Shown: positions 1 through 7,937 of the stretch, piece by piece
How positions within the stretch are numbered: the first letter of the stretch is position 1
Layout of the letters: each line of letters opens with the position of its first letter
Source of the DNA: Arthrobacter sp. efr-133-R2A-120
Lineage (GTDB): Bacteria > Actinomycetota > Actinomycetes > Actinomycetales > Micrococcaceae
Direction of reading: 5' to 3'
Length of the DNA stretch: 64,000 bases
NCBI RefSeq assembly: GCF_030209835.1
Contig: NZ_JARVRF010000014.1
Location: 1-64,000 of the forward strand
Position numbers and translations under genes: made by a program
Notes under the pieces: model-generated
Told to the model about the DNA's origin: nothing
Databases searched by the model: none
Seen by the model: only the letters and a program-made list of their open reading frames with translations

Positions 1-143
1 AAGCGGCGTTCCGTGAAGTTGCGGACATCATCGCCGAGGCGCTGATCGCCGACGCAGACGCCGACCTCTCCGGCCTGCGGCACCGCGTGGAGGCACTCGC
101 CGCCGCGCACCCGCTCTACCCGGGCGTCGCGAACCTCAGCTGA
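1..143 (+). CDS. glyA: Serine hydroxymethyltransferase, C-terminal end only
   Basis: Only the last 46 codons are in the window; the frame is open from the first bases to the TGA at 141-143. The tail reads as an alternating Ala/Asp-rich helix followed by HPLYPGV, which matches how actinobacterial GlyA proteins end. GlyA interconverts serine and glycine with tetrahydrofolate in the cytoplasm. The next gene is a serine deaminase, which fits a serine/glycine context. The identification rests on a short tail and this context, so it is likely rather than certain. Confidence 0.7.
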   Translation, partial: AAFREVADIIAEALIADADADLSGLRHRVEALAAAHPLYPGVANLS

Positions 144-154
144 CGTCTCTCTTT

Positions 155-194
155 GGGCCGTTGGGTCCGGCAAGCGTGTCGGAACCAACGGCCC
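155..194 (+). terminator. Hairpin terminator after glyA
   Basis: A 10-bp perfect stem (GGGCCGTTGG at 155-164, CCAACGGCCC at 185-194) continues inward after one mismatch with four more pairs. It begins 11 bases after the glyA stop. There is no T-run after it, so it is either a weak intrinsic terminator or an mRNA-stabilising hairpin. Confidence 0.6.
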
Positions 195-197
195 GTC

Positions 198-288
198 GGG
201 ACCGGCATCCTCTGCGGGCTCGGTCGCGAAGACGCCCGCTGAGCGGACGTGACGCTCCCTTAGACGCCCGCTGCCGGATGTCGGTCCC
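198..288 (+). ncRNA. Structured leader upstream of sdaA, class unassigned
   Basis: The 208-bp gap before sdaA can fold as a closed multi-branch RNA. The outer stem pairs GGGACCGGCATCC (198-210) with GGATGTCGGTCCC (276-288): 12 Watson-Crick pairs and one G-U. Inside are GCGGGC/GCCCGC (214-219 with 234-239) and AGCGG/CCGCT (242-246 with 268-272). The 12-mer AGACGCCCGCTG occurs twice (230-241, 262-273). The fold lies between the glyA terminator and the sdaA ribosome-binding site. It does not match the glycine riboswitch consensus. A regulatory role is inference. Confidence 0.4.
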
Positions 289-351
289 GAAGGGGCCGCG
301 CTTCTCACCTCACCCACCGTCCCCGTCCATATATCTAGTTAGGAACCGACA

Positions 352-1782
352 ATGGCTGTTGGCGTCTTCGATCTTTTCTCTATTGGGATTGGTCCTTCGA
401 GTTCGCATACCGTGGGGCCGATGCGGGCTGCTGCGGTCTTTGCGGGTGAGCTGAGGGAGTCTGGTGCCCTGGAACGGGTGGCTTCCCTGCGCGTTGATCT
501 GTACGGTTCCTTGGCTGCTACGGGCCGGGGGCATGGCACCATGACTGCGGTGCTGCTGGGCCTGGAGGGTTACCACCCCGAGGAGATCCTTCCCGAGGAA
601 GTGGAGGAACGGCTCGCCTCGATCGCCGAAACCGGGACGCTGAACCTTTGCGGTGCCGTCGATCCCGATTCCGGGGTGCGGCTGCCGTACGGCGAGTCGG
701 ACATGATCCTGCATCCGCTCACGGTCCTTCCCCGGCATACGAACGGGATGAAGTTCTCCGTGTCCGACGCCGACGGCGAGGTGCTGCACGAGGCGACGTT
801 CTTCTCAGTCGGCGGTGGCTTCATCGTCCGCGAAGGCGAAGAGGACGCGGCCCAGAAGGAACTGGAGGAGTCCAAGAAGGAACTCCCGCTGCCTTTCCGC
901 ACTGCCGCCGAGCTCATGGGCCGCTGCTCGTCCAAGGGGCTTGGCATTTCGGACATTATGTTCATCAACGAGCGTGCGTCCCGGACGGAAGAGGAAATCC
1001 GGGAAGGGCTGCTGCACATCTACTCCGTCATGGAGGCTTGTGTCGAGACGTCCCTCAAGCGCGAAGGCGTGCTGCCCGGCGGACTGAAGGTCCGCCGTCG
1101 GGCTCCCGACTGGCACGAGCGGCTCCTGAAGGAAACCAAAGACCAGGACCCTGACTACCGGGATCCGAAGTACTGGCAGGAATGGGTGAACCTCATCGCC
1201 CTGGCTGTGAACGAGGAAAATGCCTCGGGCGGGCGCGTGGTCACCGCGCCCACGAACGGCGCCGCCGGGATCATCCCCGCCGTGCTTTACTACGCCCTGC
1301 ACTTCGCCCCCGGCATGGACAAGGCCACGCAGCAGGACCGCGACGACGTCGTGGTGAAGTTCCTGCTCGCCGCGGGTGCCGTCGGGGTGCTCTACAAGGA
1401 GCAGGCCTCGATCTCCGGTGCCGAAGTTGGCTGCCAGGGTGAGGTCGGCTCCGCTTCGTCGATGGCCGCCGCCGGCTTGGCCGAAATCATGGGCGGCTCC
1501 CCGGGACAGGTGGAGAACGCAGCGGAGATCGCGATGGAACACAACCTGGGCCTGACGTGCGACCCGATCGGCGGACTTGTCCAGATCCCGTGCATCGAAC
1601 GCAACGCGATCGCAGCGGCGAAGGCCATCAACGCCGCGAAGATGGCGCTCTGGGGGGACGGCACCCATCGCGTCTCCCTGGACGAGGTCATCGTGACCAT
1701 GCGCGAGACAGGCAAGGACATGTCCTCCAAATACAAGGAAACCGCCATGGGCGGGCTCGCCGTCAACGTTGTGGAGTGCTAG
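352..1782 (+). CDS. sdaA: L-serine ammonia-lyase (iron-sulfur, single-chain type)
   Basis: Deaminates L-serine to pyruvate and ammonia using a 4Fe-4S cluster. The 476-residue length is that of the single-chain enzymes with the beta domain first and the alpha domain second. The N-terminus has the family signature GPSSSHT (residues 14-20). Three conserved cysteines suited to cluster binding are seen at about 361 ([13 protein letters not shown]), 403 and 414 ([12 protein letters not shown]). The ATG at 352 follows AGGAA at a suitable distance. The gene lies behind glyA but is separated from it by a hairpin and a long structured leader, so it probably has its own control. Confidence 0.95.
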   Translation: MAVGVFDLFSIGIGPSSSHTVGPMRAAAVFAGELRESGALERVASLRVDLYGSLAATGRGHGTMTAVLLGLEGYHPEEILPEEVEERLASIAETGTLNLCGAVDPDSGVRLPYGESDMILHPLTVLPRHTNGMKFSVSDADGEVLHEATFFSVGGGFIVREGEEDAAQKELEESKKELPLPFRTAAELMGRCSSKGLGISDIMFINERASRTEEEIREGLLHIYSVMEACVETSLKREGVLPGGLKVRRRAPDWHERLLKETKDQDPDYRDPKYWQEWVNLIALAVNEENASGGRVVTAPTNGAAGIIPAVLYYALHFAPGMDKATQQDRDDVVVKFLLAAGAVGVLYKEQASISGAEVGCQGEVGSASSMAAAGLAEIMGGSPGQVENAAEIAMEHNLGLTCDPIGGLVQIPCIERNAIAAAKAINAAKMALWGDGTHRVSLDEVIVTMRETGKDMSSKYKETAMGGLAVNVVEC

Positions 1783-2143
1783 CGCCCGCTTCCTGATATT
1801 CGACGCGGCGGCTACCGGACGGCCAGGCAGGGCCCAGCAATGCCGCCGATGCCATTGCAGCGAACACCGACCACAAGCTGTTGCTGCGGCCGGTCGAGAG
1901 CGGCGGAATGGGGCGGTAGACGATCATGGGATCCTCCCGGTTCGGTTTTTGTGATAACCACTTTCCGTCGCTGGAATAGTTGCGGACTTTGGGGAACCTT
2001 TGCCGTGGCTGTGAGAAATCGAAGGGGACCCGCTTGGAGGCGATTGAAACCGATCAGGCGGTAGCTCCCTGTAGGGGCCGATAGACTTGAGGCTGAACGC
2101 CTGCGCCGCACACCGGTGCCTGCTGCCTCAAGTACGCAACTGA
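1783..2143. other. Gene-free gap between sdaA and the FemAB-like gene
   Basis: About 360 bp with no convincing reading frame, RNA gene or long repeat. The promoter of the following gene presumably lies in the last 150 bases. A TAGACT hexamer at 2082-2087 is a possible -10, but no matching -35 was found. Confidence 0.5.
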
Positions 2144-3232
2144 TTGGACACGGCCCCCTTGCGAGAATTTACCGCACGCTTTGCCACCGCCGAGGAAATC
2201 GAACACTGGGACAAACACGTCACGGCCAACCCCAACGGCGGCAACCTCCTCCAATCCGAGGCCTTCGCAGACGTGAAGCAACACTTCGGCTGGAAGCCCT
2301 TGCATCTCGTCTACGAGACCGCGGACTACAGCAGCTACAACCTGGTCCTGGAGAAGTCCTTTCCACTGCTCGGCAAGCTCTGGTACCTCATCAAGGGCCC
2401 TGACGTTGCCGGCGTCGAGGACATCCCCGGGATCATCAAGGCCAACCGGGAATTCGTGAAGCGGGACAAGCTCGGGGTTTTCGCCGTGAAAATCGAGCCG
2501 GACATCGTCCTCAGCGGCGAAGCACGGGACGCGATTGAGGCCACCGGAGTGGTCAAGACCCCCAACCTGCAGCCGAACGACTCCACAGCCCTGTTGGACA
2601 TCTCTCCCGAGGAGAACCAGCTGCTGCGCAACCTGCATTCCCGCGGCCGCAACGCCGTTCGCCGGGCCATCCGCGAAGGCGTCGAAGTCCACACGATGGA
2701 ACCGACGGAAGAGAACTTCCGCTCCATGTATGCGCTGATGACCAACACGGTCGAGGCGAAGTCCCAAGTGCGGGTCCGTGAATTCGGGTACTACCGCCAG
2801 TTCTGGACGAATTTCATCGACCGTGGCCAGGGCAGGCTCCTGTTTGTCTTCGAAAACGGTGTCCCCTCCGTCGGAGCCTTCGTGATCAACTATGGCCGAA
2901 AGGGCACCTACAAGGACGGCGGATCGCTGCAGAAGCGCGCGCAGTACGGCGATTCGCATTTGGTCCAGTGGACGGCCATCAACCAGGTCAAGGAACTGGG
3001 TTGCACTGAGTACGATTTCTGCGGCACTCCGCCCGCGGACCGGCTCAAAGACACCTCGCACCCGTTCCACGGACTTGGCTTGTTCAAGACCAGCTTCAGC
3101 AAGACCGTCACCGACTTCGTGGGCTGCTACGACCAAGTCATCAGCCCGCTGAAGTACAAGCTGTGGACCGCTGCCGGGGAACGTATCGCACGGCAGATCT
3201 ACACCCGACGCACAGGGCAGCAGTTCTACTAG
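2144..3232 (+). CDS. FemAB-type peptidyltransferase (aminoacyl-tRNA-dependent, cell wall)
   Basis: A 362-residue protein of the FemABX/GNAT-fold family, which adds amino acids from aminoacyl-tRNA to the peptide stem of lipid II to build the interpeptide bridge. Family-like features include the early GGNLLQSEAF segment, LRNLHSRGRNAVRRA in the middle, and a C-terminal YDFCGTPP followed by a KTSFSKTVTDFVG block. Arthrobacter peptidoglycan has variable cross-bridges that need such ligases, but the residue added cannot be told from sequence. The start is uncertain: TTG at 2144 has no clear Shine-Dalgarno, and another TTG lies at 2159. The gene appears to be monocistronic. Confidence 0.85.
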   Translation: MDTAPLREFTARFATAEEIEHWDKHVTANPNGGNLLQSEAFADVKQHFGWKPLHLVYETADYSSYNLVLEKSFPLLGKLWYLIKGPDVAGVEDIPGIIKANREFVKRDKLGVFAVKIEPDIVLSGEARDAIEATGVVKTPNLQPNDSTALLDISPEENQLLRNLHSRGRNAVRRAIREGVEVHTMEPTEENFRSMYALMTNTVEAKSQVRVREFGYYRQFWTNFIDRGQGRLLFVFENGVPSVGAFVINYGRKGTYKDGGSLQKRAQYGDSHLVQWTAINQVKELGCTEYDFCGTPPADRLKDTSHPFHGLGLFKTSFSKTVTDFVGCYDQVISPLKYKLWTAAGERIARQIYTRRTGQQFY

Positions 3233-3275
3233 AATCGCAGCGCCACCCCGCCTATCGCATGTGCATGACACCGTA

Positions 3276-3304
3276 TTTGGAGGAACCACGCCCTTTGGAG
3301 GAAC
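3276..3304 (+). promoter_or_regulatory. Duplicated Shine-Dalgarno before the ThrE-type gene
   Basis: TTTGGAGGAAC occurs twice, at 3276-3286 and 3294-3304, 18 bp apart. The second copy is correctly spaced for the GTG at 3311. No start codon with a reading frame follows the first copy. Confidence 0.6.
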
Positions 3305-3310
3305 ACCCGC

Positions 3311-4789
3311 GTGACTGAACGCCCCGACAACAGGCCCAACACGGACGGCTTGCCCAAGACGCAGCCTCTGAAGCCATCCCAGGTGCGCCAGAATGTCAAC
3401 GCCAAGCGCATGCTCCGCAGGCTCGTGCAGGGCGAGAATCCTCCCACCGCTCCCATGAGCATCGTCGACCGCCTGGCGGGCAGTCCCTATGCCAACCCCA
3501 TCATCCATGTGGGCGGTGTTGATGCTTCGGCCCGCAAGACCATCGACTTCGCGCTACATATGGCCGAAACGATGTTCCGCTACGGGGCAGGTGCCCTGGA
3601 AGTGGAGACCAGCATCATCGCGGTCACGGCTGCGCTCGGCTTGAAGAATATCGAAGTCGACATCACCAACCAGTCAGTCGCGCTCAACTATGCGCCCAAG
3701 GACCAGACCCCCATTACACTGCTCCGGGTTGTTCGCTCCTGGACCAATAACTACGCGGGCCTGGCCCAGGTGCACCAGCTCGTCACGGATATCGTGGCTG
3801 GCGGTGTGGGCAGGTCAGAAGCGGTGAACCGGCTGGATGACATCATCCGCAGCAGCAAGCCCTTCCCACGGTGGATGGTCACCATGGCGTTCGGCGTCTT
3901 CTCCGCTGTTTTCGTCGGGGTCCTGGGTGGGGGACTTGGAGCATCCGCCCTGGCTTTCGTCTCCAATATGCTTGTCAATCTCGTGGCCCGGCAATTGGGC
4001 AAGTGGCGCACGCCTGACTTCTTCGTAACGGCGGCCTGCTCCTTCCTGGTCACGTTCATCGCGCTCATGCTGCACTGGGCCGGTGCCGACATCCCGCCGT
4101 CCATTGTGGTGGCGGGCGGCATCCTCTTGCTGTTGCCGACGGGGCGGCTCGTGTCTTCGGTGCAAGATGCCATTAACGGATTCCCCGTGACTGCGGCAGG
4201 ACGTTTCCTGTCCACCATCCTGACCTTCGGCGCGATCGTTGCGGGCATCGCTGTCGCGGTGGTTGTGGGTGAACTCATCGGCAGCGTGGCGATCGACGTC
4301 ACCCAAACATTCCCCGAGGCGTATCCATTGTGGGGCCAGGCGATCCTGATCGCTGTGGCCGTGATTGCCATCGGCATTACGGAGCAGACCCTGCTCAAAC
4401 TTCTGCTCCCGACGGCGGCAGTGGGTTTGGTGGGTTACTTCGTTTTGTGGGGGGCTTCCAATCTCGGATTCGGAGACCGGCTCTCGCCCGCGATTTCCGC
4501 TGTGGTCATCGGTCTGCTCGCCCGAATGGTGGCGCTGAAACTCGGGGCCCCGCAATTGGTGGTGGCCGTACCGGCAGCCCTCATCCTGCTCCCTGGGCTG
4601 AAGATATTCCGTTCCATGTATGTATTGACGGTGCAGGAAGCGGACGTCTTGCTGGGCTCAGGTGGAATGCTCAACGCGGGAGCAATCGTGCTGGGCGTGG
4701 CCGCGGGAATCGTGCTGGGCGACAACCTCGCCCGACCGCTGACCAAGGGACTGGCCAGCAACGAGCGCCGCCGCGTGCGCCGGCGGTAG
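3311..4789 (+). CDS. Threonine/serine exporter family protein (ThrE-like)
   Basis: A 492-residue membrane protein with the two-part layout of the ThrE family. A soluble N-terminal domain (about residues 1-190) contains the ETMFRYGAGALEVETSI segment typical of DUF1212, followed by about ten hydrophobic helices (roughly 195-480). Characterised members export threonine and serine. The single protein carries both the DUF1212 half and the ThrE_2 half. It starts at GTG 3311 behind GGAGGAA. The TAG stop sits in the loop of a short GC-rich hairpin. Its exact substrate here is inferred from the family. Confidence 0.85.
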   Translation: MTERPDNRPNTDGLPKTQPLKPSQVRQNVNAKRMLRRLVQGENPPTAPMSIVDRLAGSPYANPIIHVGGVDASARKTIDFALHMAETMFRYGAGALEVETSIIAVTAALGLKNIEVDITNQSVALNYAPKDQTPITLLRVVRSWTNNYAGLAQVHQLVTDIVAGGVGRSEAVNRLDDIIRSSKPFPRWMVTMAFGVFSAVFVGVLGGGLGASALAFVSNMLVNLVARQLGKWRTPDFFVTAACSFLVTFIALMLHWAGADIPPSIVVAGGILLLLPTGRLVSSVQDAINGFPVTAAGRFLSTILTFGAIVAGIAVAVVVGELIGSVAIDVTQTFPEAYPLWGQAILIAVAVIAIGITEQTLLKLLLPTAAVGLVGYFVLWGASNLGFGDRLSPAISAVVIGLLARMVALKLGAPQLVVAVPAALILLPGLKIFRSMYVLTVQEADVLLGSGGMLNAGAIVLGVAAGIVLGDNLARPLTKGLASNERRRVRRR

Positions 4790-4796
4790 GCCGCCG
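4781..4796 (+). terminator. Short hairpin enclosing the ThrE stop codon
   Basis: CGGCGG (4781-4786) pairs with CCGCCG (4791-4796), with the TAG stop in the loop, followed by a GC-rich CAGGCCG repeat. It lies between convergent genes and is a weak terminator candidate. Confidence 0.35.
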
Positions 4797-4833
4797 CAGG
4801 CCGCAGGCCGCAGCCCGCCAGTGTATGCAGGCC

Positions 4834-5673
4834 CTAGATCTGCCCGATCGGGAGTTTCTTTTCCGCCTGGAAATCGTCCTCCACGCGCCCCTGGGCCCAG
4901 TAACCGGAAAGCGATACCTGGGAACGCTCCAGACCACGCTGCTTGAAGAAGATGTCCCGCAGGCCCTTCATGTAGCCGCGTTCACCATGCGCAAACACGT
5001 CGACGCGGCCGGGCAGCCACTCGGCTTCGCCCAGGGCATCGAGCAGGATCGAGCTTGATCCCGCCGGGACTCCGGAGCGAAGGAGCCAGCGCAGCTCCAC
5101 GCCGTCGGGAGCCGCGATATCAAGGATGTCGGCGTCGCTATCGACTTCGAGGAAAGCAAGGCCCTCGGCGCCGGCCGGCAGGGATTCGATTGCGGCGGCA
5201 ATCGCCGGGAGCGCGGCGTCGTCGCCCGCGAAAAGGTACCAGTCGGCGTCGGGCGCCGGGTTGTAGGCGCCGCCGGGACCCGTGAAAACAAGCGCGTCGC
5301 CGGGCTGGGCTGCCAGGGCCCACGGACCTGCAAGGCCCTCGTCGCCGTGGACCACAAAGTCGATGGCCAGTTCCTGGGCAGCTTGGTCCACCCAGCGGAC
5401 AGTGTAAGTGCGGGTGTAAGGCCACTGTTCGCGTGGCATGGTCTCGCGGATCGCCCAAAGATCCAGCGGCAGCTCATAGTCGACGCCGGGCTGCGGGAAC
5501 ACGATCTTCACATACCGGTCCACGAAGTCGTTGTTCGCGTAACCGGCAAAACCGGGTCCACCTGCAATGATGCGCACCATGTGGGGCGAAAGCTGTTCCG
5601 TGCGCAACACAGTCAGGTTCACTTGGGGGCGGGTATTGCGGGACGCGGACGACGTCGCGGGCAAAGATGTCAT
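4834..5673 (-). CDS. Siderophore-interacting FAD/NAD(P)H-dependent ferric reductase (SIP family)
   Basis: A 279-residue SIP/ViuB-type flavoprotein that releases iron from imported ferric siderophores by reduction in the cytoplasm. The N-terminal FAD-binding domain includes the flavin motif RTYTVR (about residues 88-93). A C-terminal SIP domain carries WYLFAGDDAALPAI for the nicotinamide nucleotide and a late FAHGERGYMKGLR segment. An IdeR/DtxR-type box lies immediately before the ATG at 5673, and an ideR gene is elsewhere in the window, so iron repression is expected. No Shine-Dalgarno is visible, so the transcript may have a very short leader. Confidence 0.9.
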   Translation of the reverse strand: MTSLPATSSASRNTRPQVNLTVLRTEQLSPHMVRIIAGGPGFAGYANNDFVDRYVKIVFPQPGVDYELPLDLWAIRETMPREQWPYTRTYTVRWVDQAAQELAIDFVVHGDEGLAGPWALAAQPGDALVFTGPGGAYNPAPDADWYLFAGDDAALPAIAAAIESLPAGAEGLAFLEVDSDADILDIAAPDGVELRWLLRSGVPAGSSSILLDALGEAEWLPGRVDVFAHGERGYMKGLRDIFFKQRGLERSQVSLSGYWAQGRVEDDFQAEKKLPIGQI

Positions 5674-5692
5674 GTAGGCAAGCCTAAGCTAG
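5674..5692 (-). promoter_or_regulatory. IdeR/DtxR-type iron box
   Basis: Read on the minus strand, CTAGCTTAGGCTTGCCTAC matches the 19-bp DtxR/IdeR consensus (TTAGGTTAGGCTAACCTAA) at 14 positions. It abuts the ATG of the siderophore-interacting protein and overlaps the last bases, including the stop, of the upstream ung gene. A promoter -10 (TAGCTT) appears to lie inside the box, so bound IdeR would cover it. Confidence 0.7.
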
Positions 5693-6525
5693 GGCAGCGG
5701 TGGAAGCTCCCAGATGACGGGATCTGCGCCTTGCACACGGAGCAGGGCGTTGGCCCGGCTGAACGGCCGCGAGCCGAAGAAACCCCTCGAGGCGGAGAGC
5801 GGACTGGGGTGCGCGGAGGAGATCACGGGGGCGCCTTCAAGCAGCGGCTGTACGGCCTCAGCGTCCTTGCCCCACAGGATCGCGACGAGCGGACTCTGCT
5901 GCCCGGCAACTGTGCGGCGGCGGGCGACGGCGGTGACCGCCGCCGTCGTGATGGCCTCCCAGCCTTTGCCCCGGTGCGAGCCGGCTGCGCCGGCCGCGAC
6001 GCTGAGCACCCTGTTCAGGAGGAGCACTCCTTGGCCTGTCCAGGCCGAAAGGTCGCCGTGGACCCGCGGTGGCAGCCCGAGATCGGTTTCCATCTCCCGG
6101 TAGATGTTTGCGAGGCTGCGGGGGATGGGCCGGGTTTGCCCGGAAACCGCGAAAGAGAGCCCGACGGCGTGTCCCGGCGTCGGATAGGGGTCCTGGCCCA
6201 GGATCAGCACCTTGACGTCTGCCAGAGGCTGCCGGAAGGCGCGAAGGATGTTGGACGCCGCAGGCAGCACGTGGGTTCCGCGGGTGGCCTCCGCCGCCAC
6301 GAAGGCCAGTGCCGAGCGCAAGTCGTCCTCGACGCCGGAGAGCGCGTGAGCCCAGTCCGGCGCCATGAGATCCTCCAAGGCCATTCCGGGTAGTGCTTCG
6401 AACCCGGCGGAGTGATCCTCGGATTCGAGCTCAAATAACGCTTCTTCGCCTGCCACCCAGCCATTGTCCCTGTCGTGAGGCACTGAGGGAAAGCGCCGGG
6501 ACTCCCGCGGCGGGGCAAATGACAT
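5689..6525 (-). CDS. ung: Uracil-DNA glycosylase, family 1
   Basis: Removes uracil from DNA to start base-excision repair. Both catalytic motifs are present: the water-activating loop GQDPYP with an upstream KVLILG strand, and the HPSPLSA leucine loop near the C-terminus. The ATG at 6525 gives 278 residues. This is longer than the usual 220-230 because of an N-terminal stretch of about 50 residues before the conserved core. A GTG/ATG further upstream (to 6561) would overlap the divergent gene region and is less likely. The gene ends 15 bases before the siderophore-interacting gene on the same strand. Confidence 0.93.
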   Translation of the reverse strand: MSFAPPRESRRFPSVPHDRDNGWVAGEEALFELESEDHSAGFEALPGMALEDLMAPDWAHALSGVEDDLRSALAFVAAEATRGTHVLPAASNILRAFRQPLADVKVLILGQDPYPTPGHAVGLSFAVSGQTRPIPRSLANIYREMETDLGLPPRVHGDLSAWTGQGVLLLNRVLSVAAGAAGSHRGKGWEAITTAAVTAVARRRTVAGQQSPLVAILWGKDAEAVQPLLEGAPVISSAHPSPLSASRGFFGSRPFSRANALLRVQGADPVIWELPPLP

Positions 6526-6591
6526 CGGTGTTATTCGCCGGTTAGCATGGGCGGGGGACATTTTTCAGTCAATGCGTCGAAGGAGTGTGTC

Positions 6592-6927
6592 GTGGCAGAA
6601 CCCGCACGGGAACCCATGGCGTCCGAAGCAACTGGATTGGTGCTCGAGGACCTGTCCGCCGGACTCCGCAGCGATTCGCCGCTCGGCGAGCGTGAACAGC
6701 AGATGCTCGCCCTGGAGAGGCAATGGTGGAAGTACGCCGGGGCCAAGGAACAGGCCGTCAGGGAACTCTTCGATCTCTCCGCTACCCACTACTACCAGCT
6801 GCTCAATGCCCTCATCGACACCGAGGAAGCATTGGCGCACGATCCTATGCTGGTCAAGAGATTGCGTAGACTACGTCTGTCACGTCAGAGGGCCCGCACC
6901 GCGCGCCGTCTCGGTTCCGACGCATAA
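6592..6927 (+). CDS. DUF3263 family protein
   Basis: A small (111 residue) soluble protein of the actinobacterial DUF3263 family; its function is unknown. Conserved parts are PLGEREQQMLALERQWW followed by AKEQAVRELFDLSATHYYQ, which looks like a helix-turn-helix fold, and a basic C-terminus (LRRLRLSRQRARTARRL) that could bind nucleic acid. The GTG at 6592 is chosen because AAGGAG precedes it by six bases. The gene stands directly before a LytR_C-domain gene, an arrangement commonly seen in this order. Confidence 0.85.
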   Translation: MAEPAREPMASEATGLVLEDLSAGLRSDSPLGEREQQMLALERQWWKYAGAKEQAVRELFDLSATHYYQLLNALIDTEEALAHDPMLVKRLRRLRLSRQRARTARRLGSDA

Positions 6928-6976
6928 AGCACACGCTGATCCCCCAGCAAGCAAGCAGCAAGGACAAGGCTTCACC

Positions 6977-7594
6977 ATGACCAAATTTGCCCGGGATGAA
7001 TTCGACCGCGTCCCGCAGAGCTCATCGCGCCAAGGTGTCCACAGGCTCGTCGCGTCCGCTTCCCGGCCCACCCTGTGGCCGGTGCTGCTCCTGGGTGGCA
7101 TCGCGCTGGCTGTCGGCCTCGTTGCGTTCCTCATCCTTCCGAAGCTTGGCTTCACCTCGTCGACGACGCCGCAAGCCGTCGTCACCGCTGACGCCTCCAA
7201 GCAGAGCACCGTGGCGTCGCCTTCGGCGAACAGTTCTGCGCAGGCATCCAGCCAGCCGTCCACCCAGCCGAGCCCCAGCGACACTCCATCCAGCACGCCG
7301 ACGCCCAGCACGGCGCCATTGGACAAGACCGCGGCAGTCGCGGTCTACAACGGCACCACCACCAGTGGCCTGGCTGCCCGTGTGGCCGGCATGGTGCAAG
7401 TCGGTGGCTGGCCGTTGTCCACCGTCGCAAACTGGGGCGGCATGCCCCAGCAGACGTCGTCGGTCTTCTACAAAGGCGCTGCCCAGAAGGGCAATGCCGA
7501 AGCCCTCGGCAAATTGCTGGGCATTTCCAATCTTGTGGACAGCGCCGAATTCCAGCAGCCCGTGGTTGTCATTCTGGGTCCAGGTTACAAGTAG
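6977..7594 (+). CDS. LytR C-terminal-domain membrane protein
   Basis: A 205-residue protein with an N-terminal cytoplasmic tail (about 35 residues), one transmembrane helix (WPVLLLGGIALAVGLVAFL), a Ser/Thr/Pro/Ala-rich linker of about 60 residues, and an external LytR_C domain. The domain begins near AVAVYNGTTTSGLAARVAG and ends VVVILGPGYK. LytR_C domains accompany cell-envelope proteins; the LCP catalytic domain is absent. The ATG at 6977 follows AGGACAAGG. It is 49 bp downstream of the DUF3263 gene and probably co-transcribed. Confidence 0.85.
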   Translation: MTKFARDEFDRVPQSSSRQGVHRLVASASRPTLWPVLLLGGIALAVGLVAFLILPKLGFTSSTTPQAVVTADASKQSTVASPSANSSAQASSQPSTQPSPSDTPSSTPTPSTAPLDKTAAVAVYNGTTTSGLAARVAGMVQVGGWPLSTVANWGGMPQQTSSVFYKGAAQKGNAEALGKLLGISNLVDSAEFQQPVVVILGPGYK

Positions 7595-7733
7595 CAACTC
7601 GGTTACGCCTCAATAACATTGCGGCCACCCACACCCGAGGTTGCGCCACTGCAACGTGACTGTGGTTACAGTAGTTGTGAGCTGGCCCGGAGATCCCGGA
7701 AGCCGGCCACTGCTAGTTGAAAGTGTGGGGATC

Positions 7734-7937
7734 ATGGCTTTGGGAACCGTCAAATGGTTCAATGCCGAAAAGGGCTACGGATTCATCACCGTGGATGAGT
7801 CCGGTGACGACATCTTTGTGCATTGGTCCGCTATCCAGATGGATGGCTTCCGTGCGCTCGAAGAAGGACAACGGGTCGACTTCGAACTGGGCGAGGGCCA
7901 GAAGGGCCCGCAGGCAGAAAGCGTGCGGCTTATCTAG
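7734..7937 (+). CDS. Cold-shock protein, CspA family
   Basis: A 67-residue single cold-shock domain and nucleic-acid chaperone. The RNA-binding motifs are intact: KGYGFI (RNP1 type) and DIFVHWSAI (RNP2 type), after the usual [11 protein letters not shown] start. The length is normal. The ATG at 7734 follows a GGGG Shine-Dalgarno-like run. A leader of about 100 bp precedes it, as is common for csp genes. Its TAG stop shares one base with the GTG start of the next gene, so the two are translationally coupled. Confidence 0.95.
   Translation: MALGTVKWFNAEKGYGFITVDESGDDIFVHWSAIQMDGFRALEEGQRVDFELGEGQKGPQAESVRLI

Noticed and set aside
144-351. Glycine riboswitch before sdaA
   Set aside because: A CCGAAGGGGC stretch resembles part of that class, but the GGGAGAG and CTCTCAGG blocks that must surround it are missing and the visible stems are arranged differently.
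2054-3508. Minus-strand frame opposite the FemAB-like gene
   Set aside because: No motifs. It crosses two plus-strand genes that have clear family signatures.
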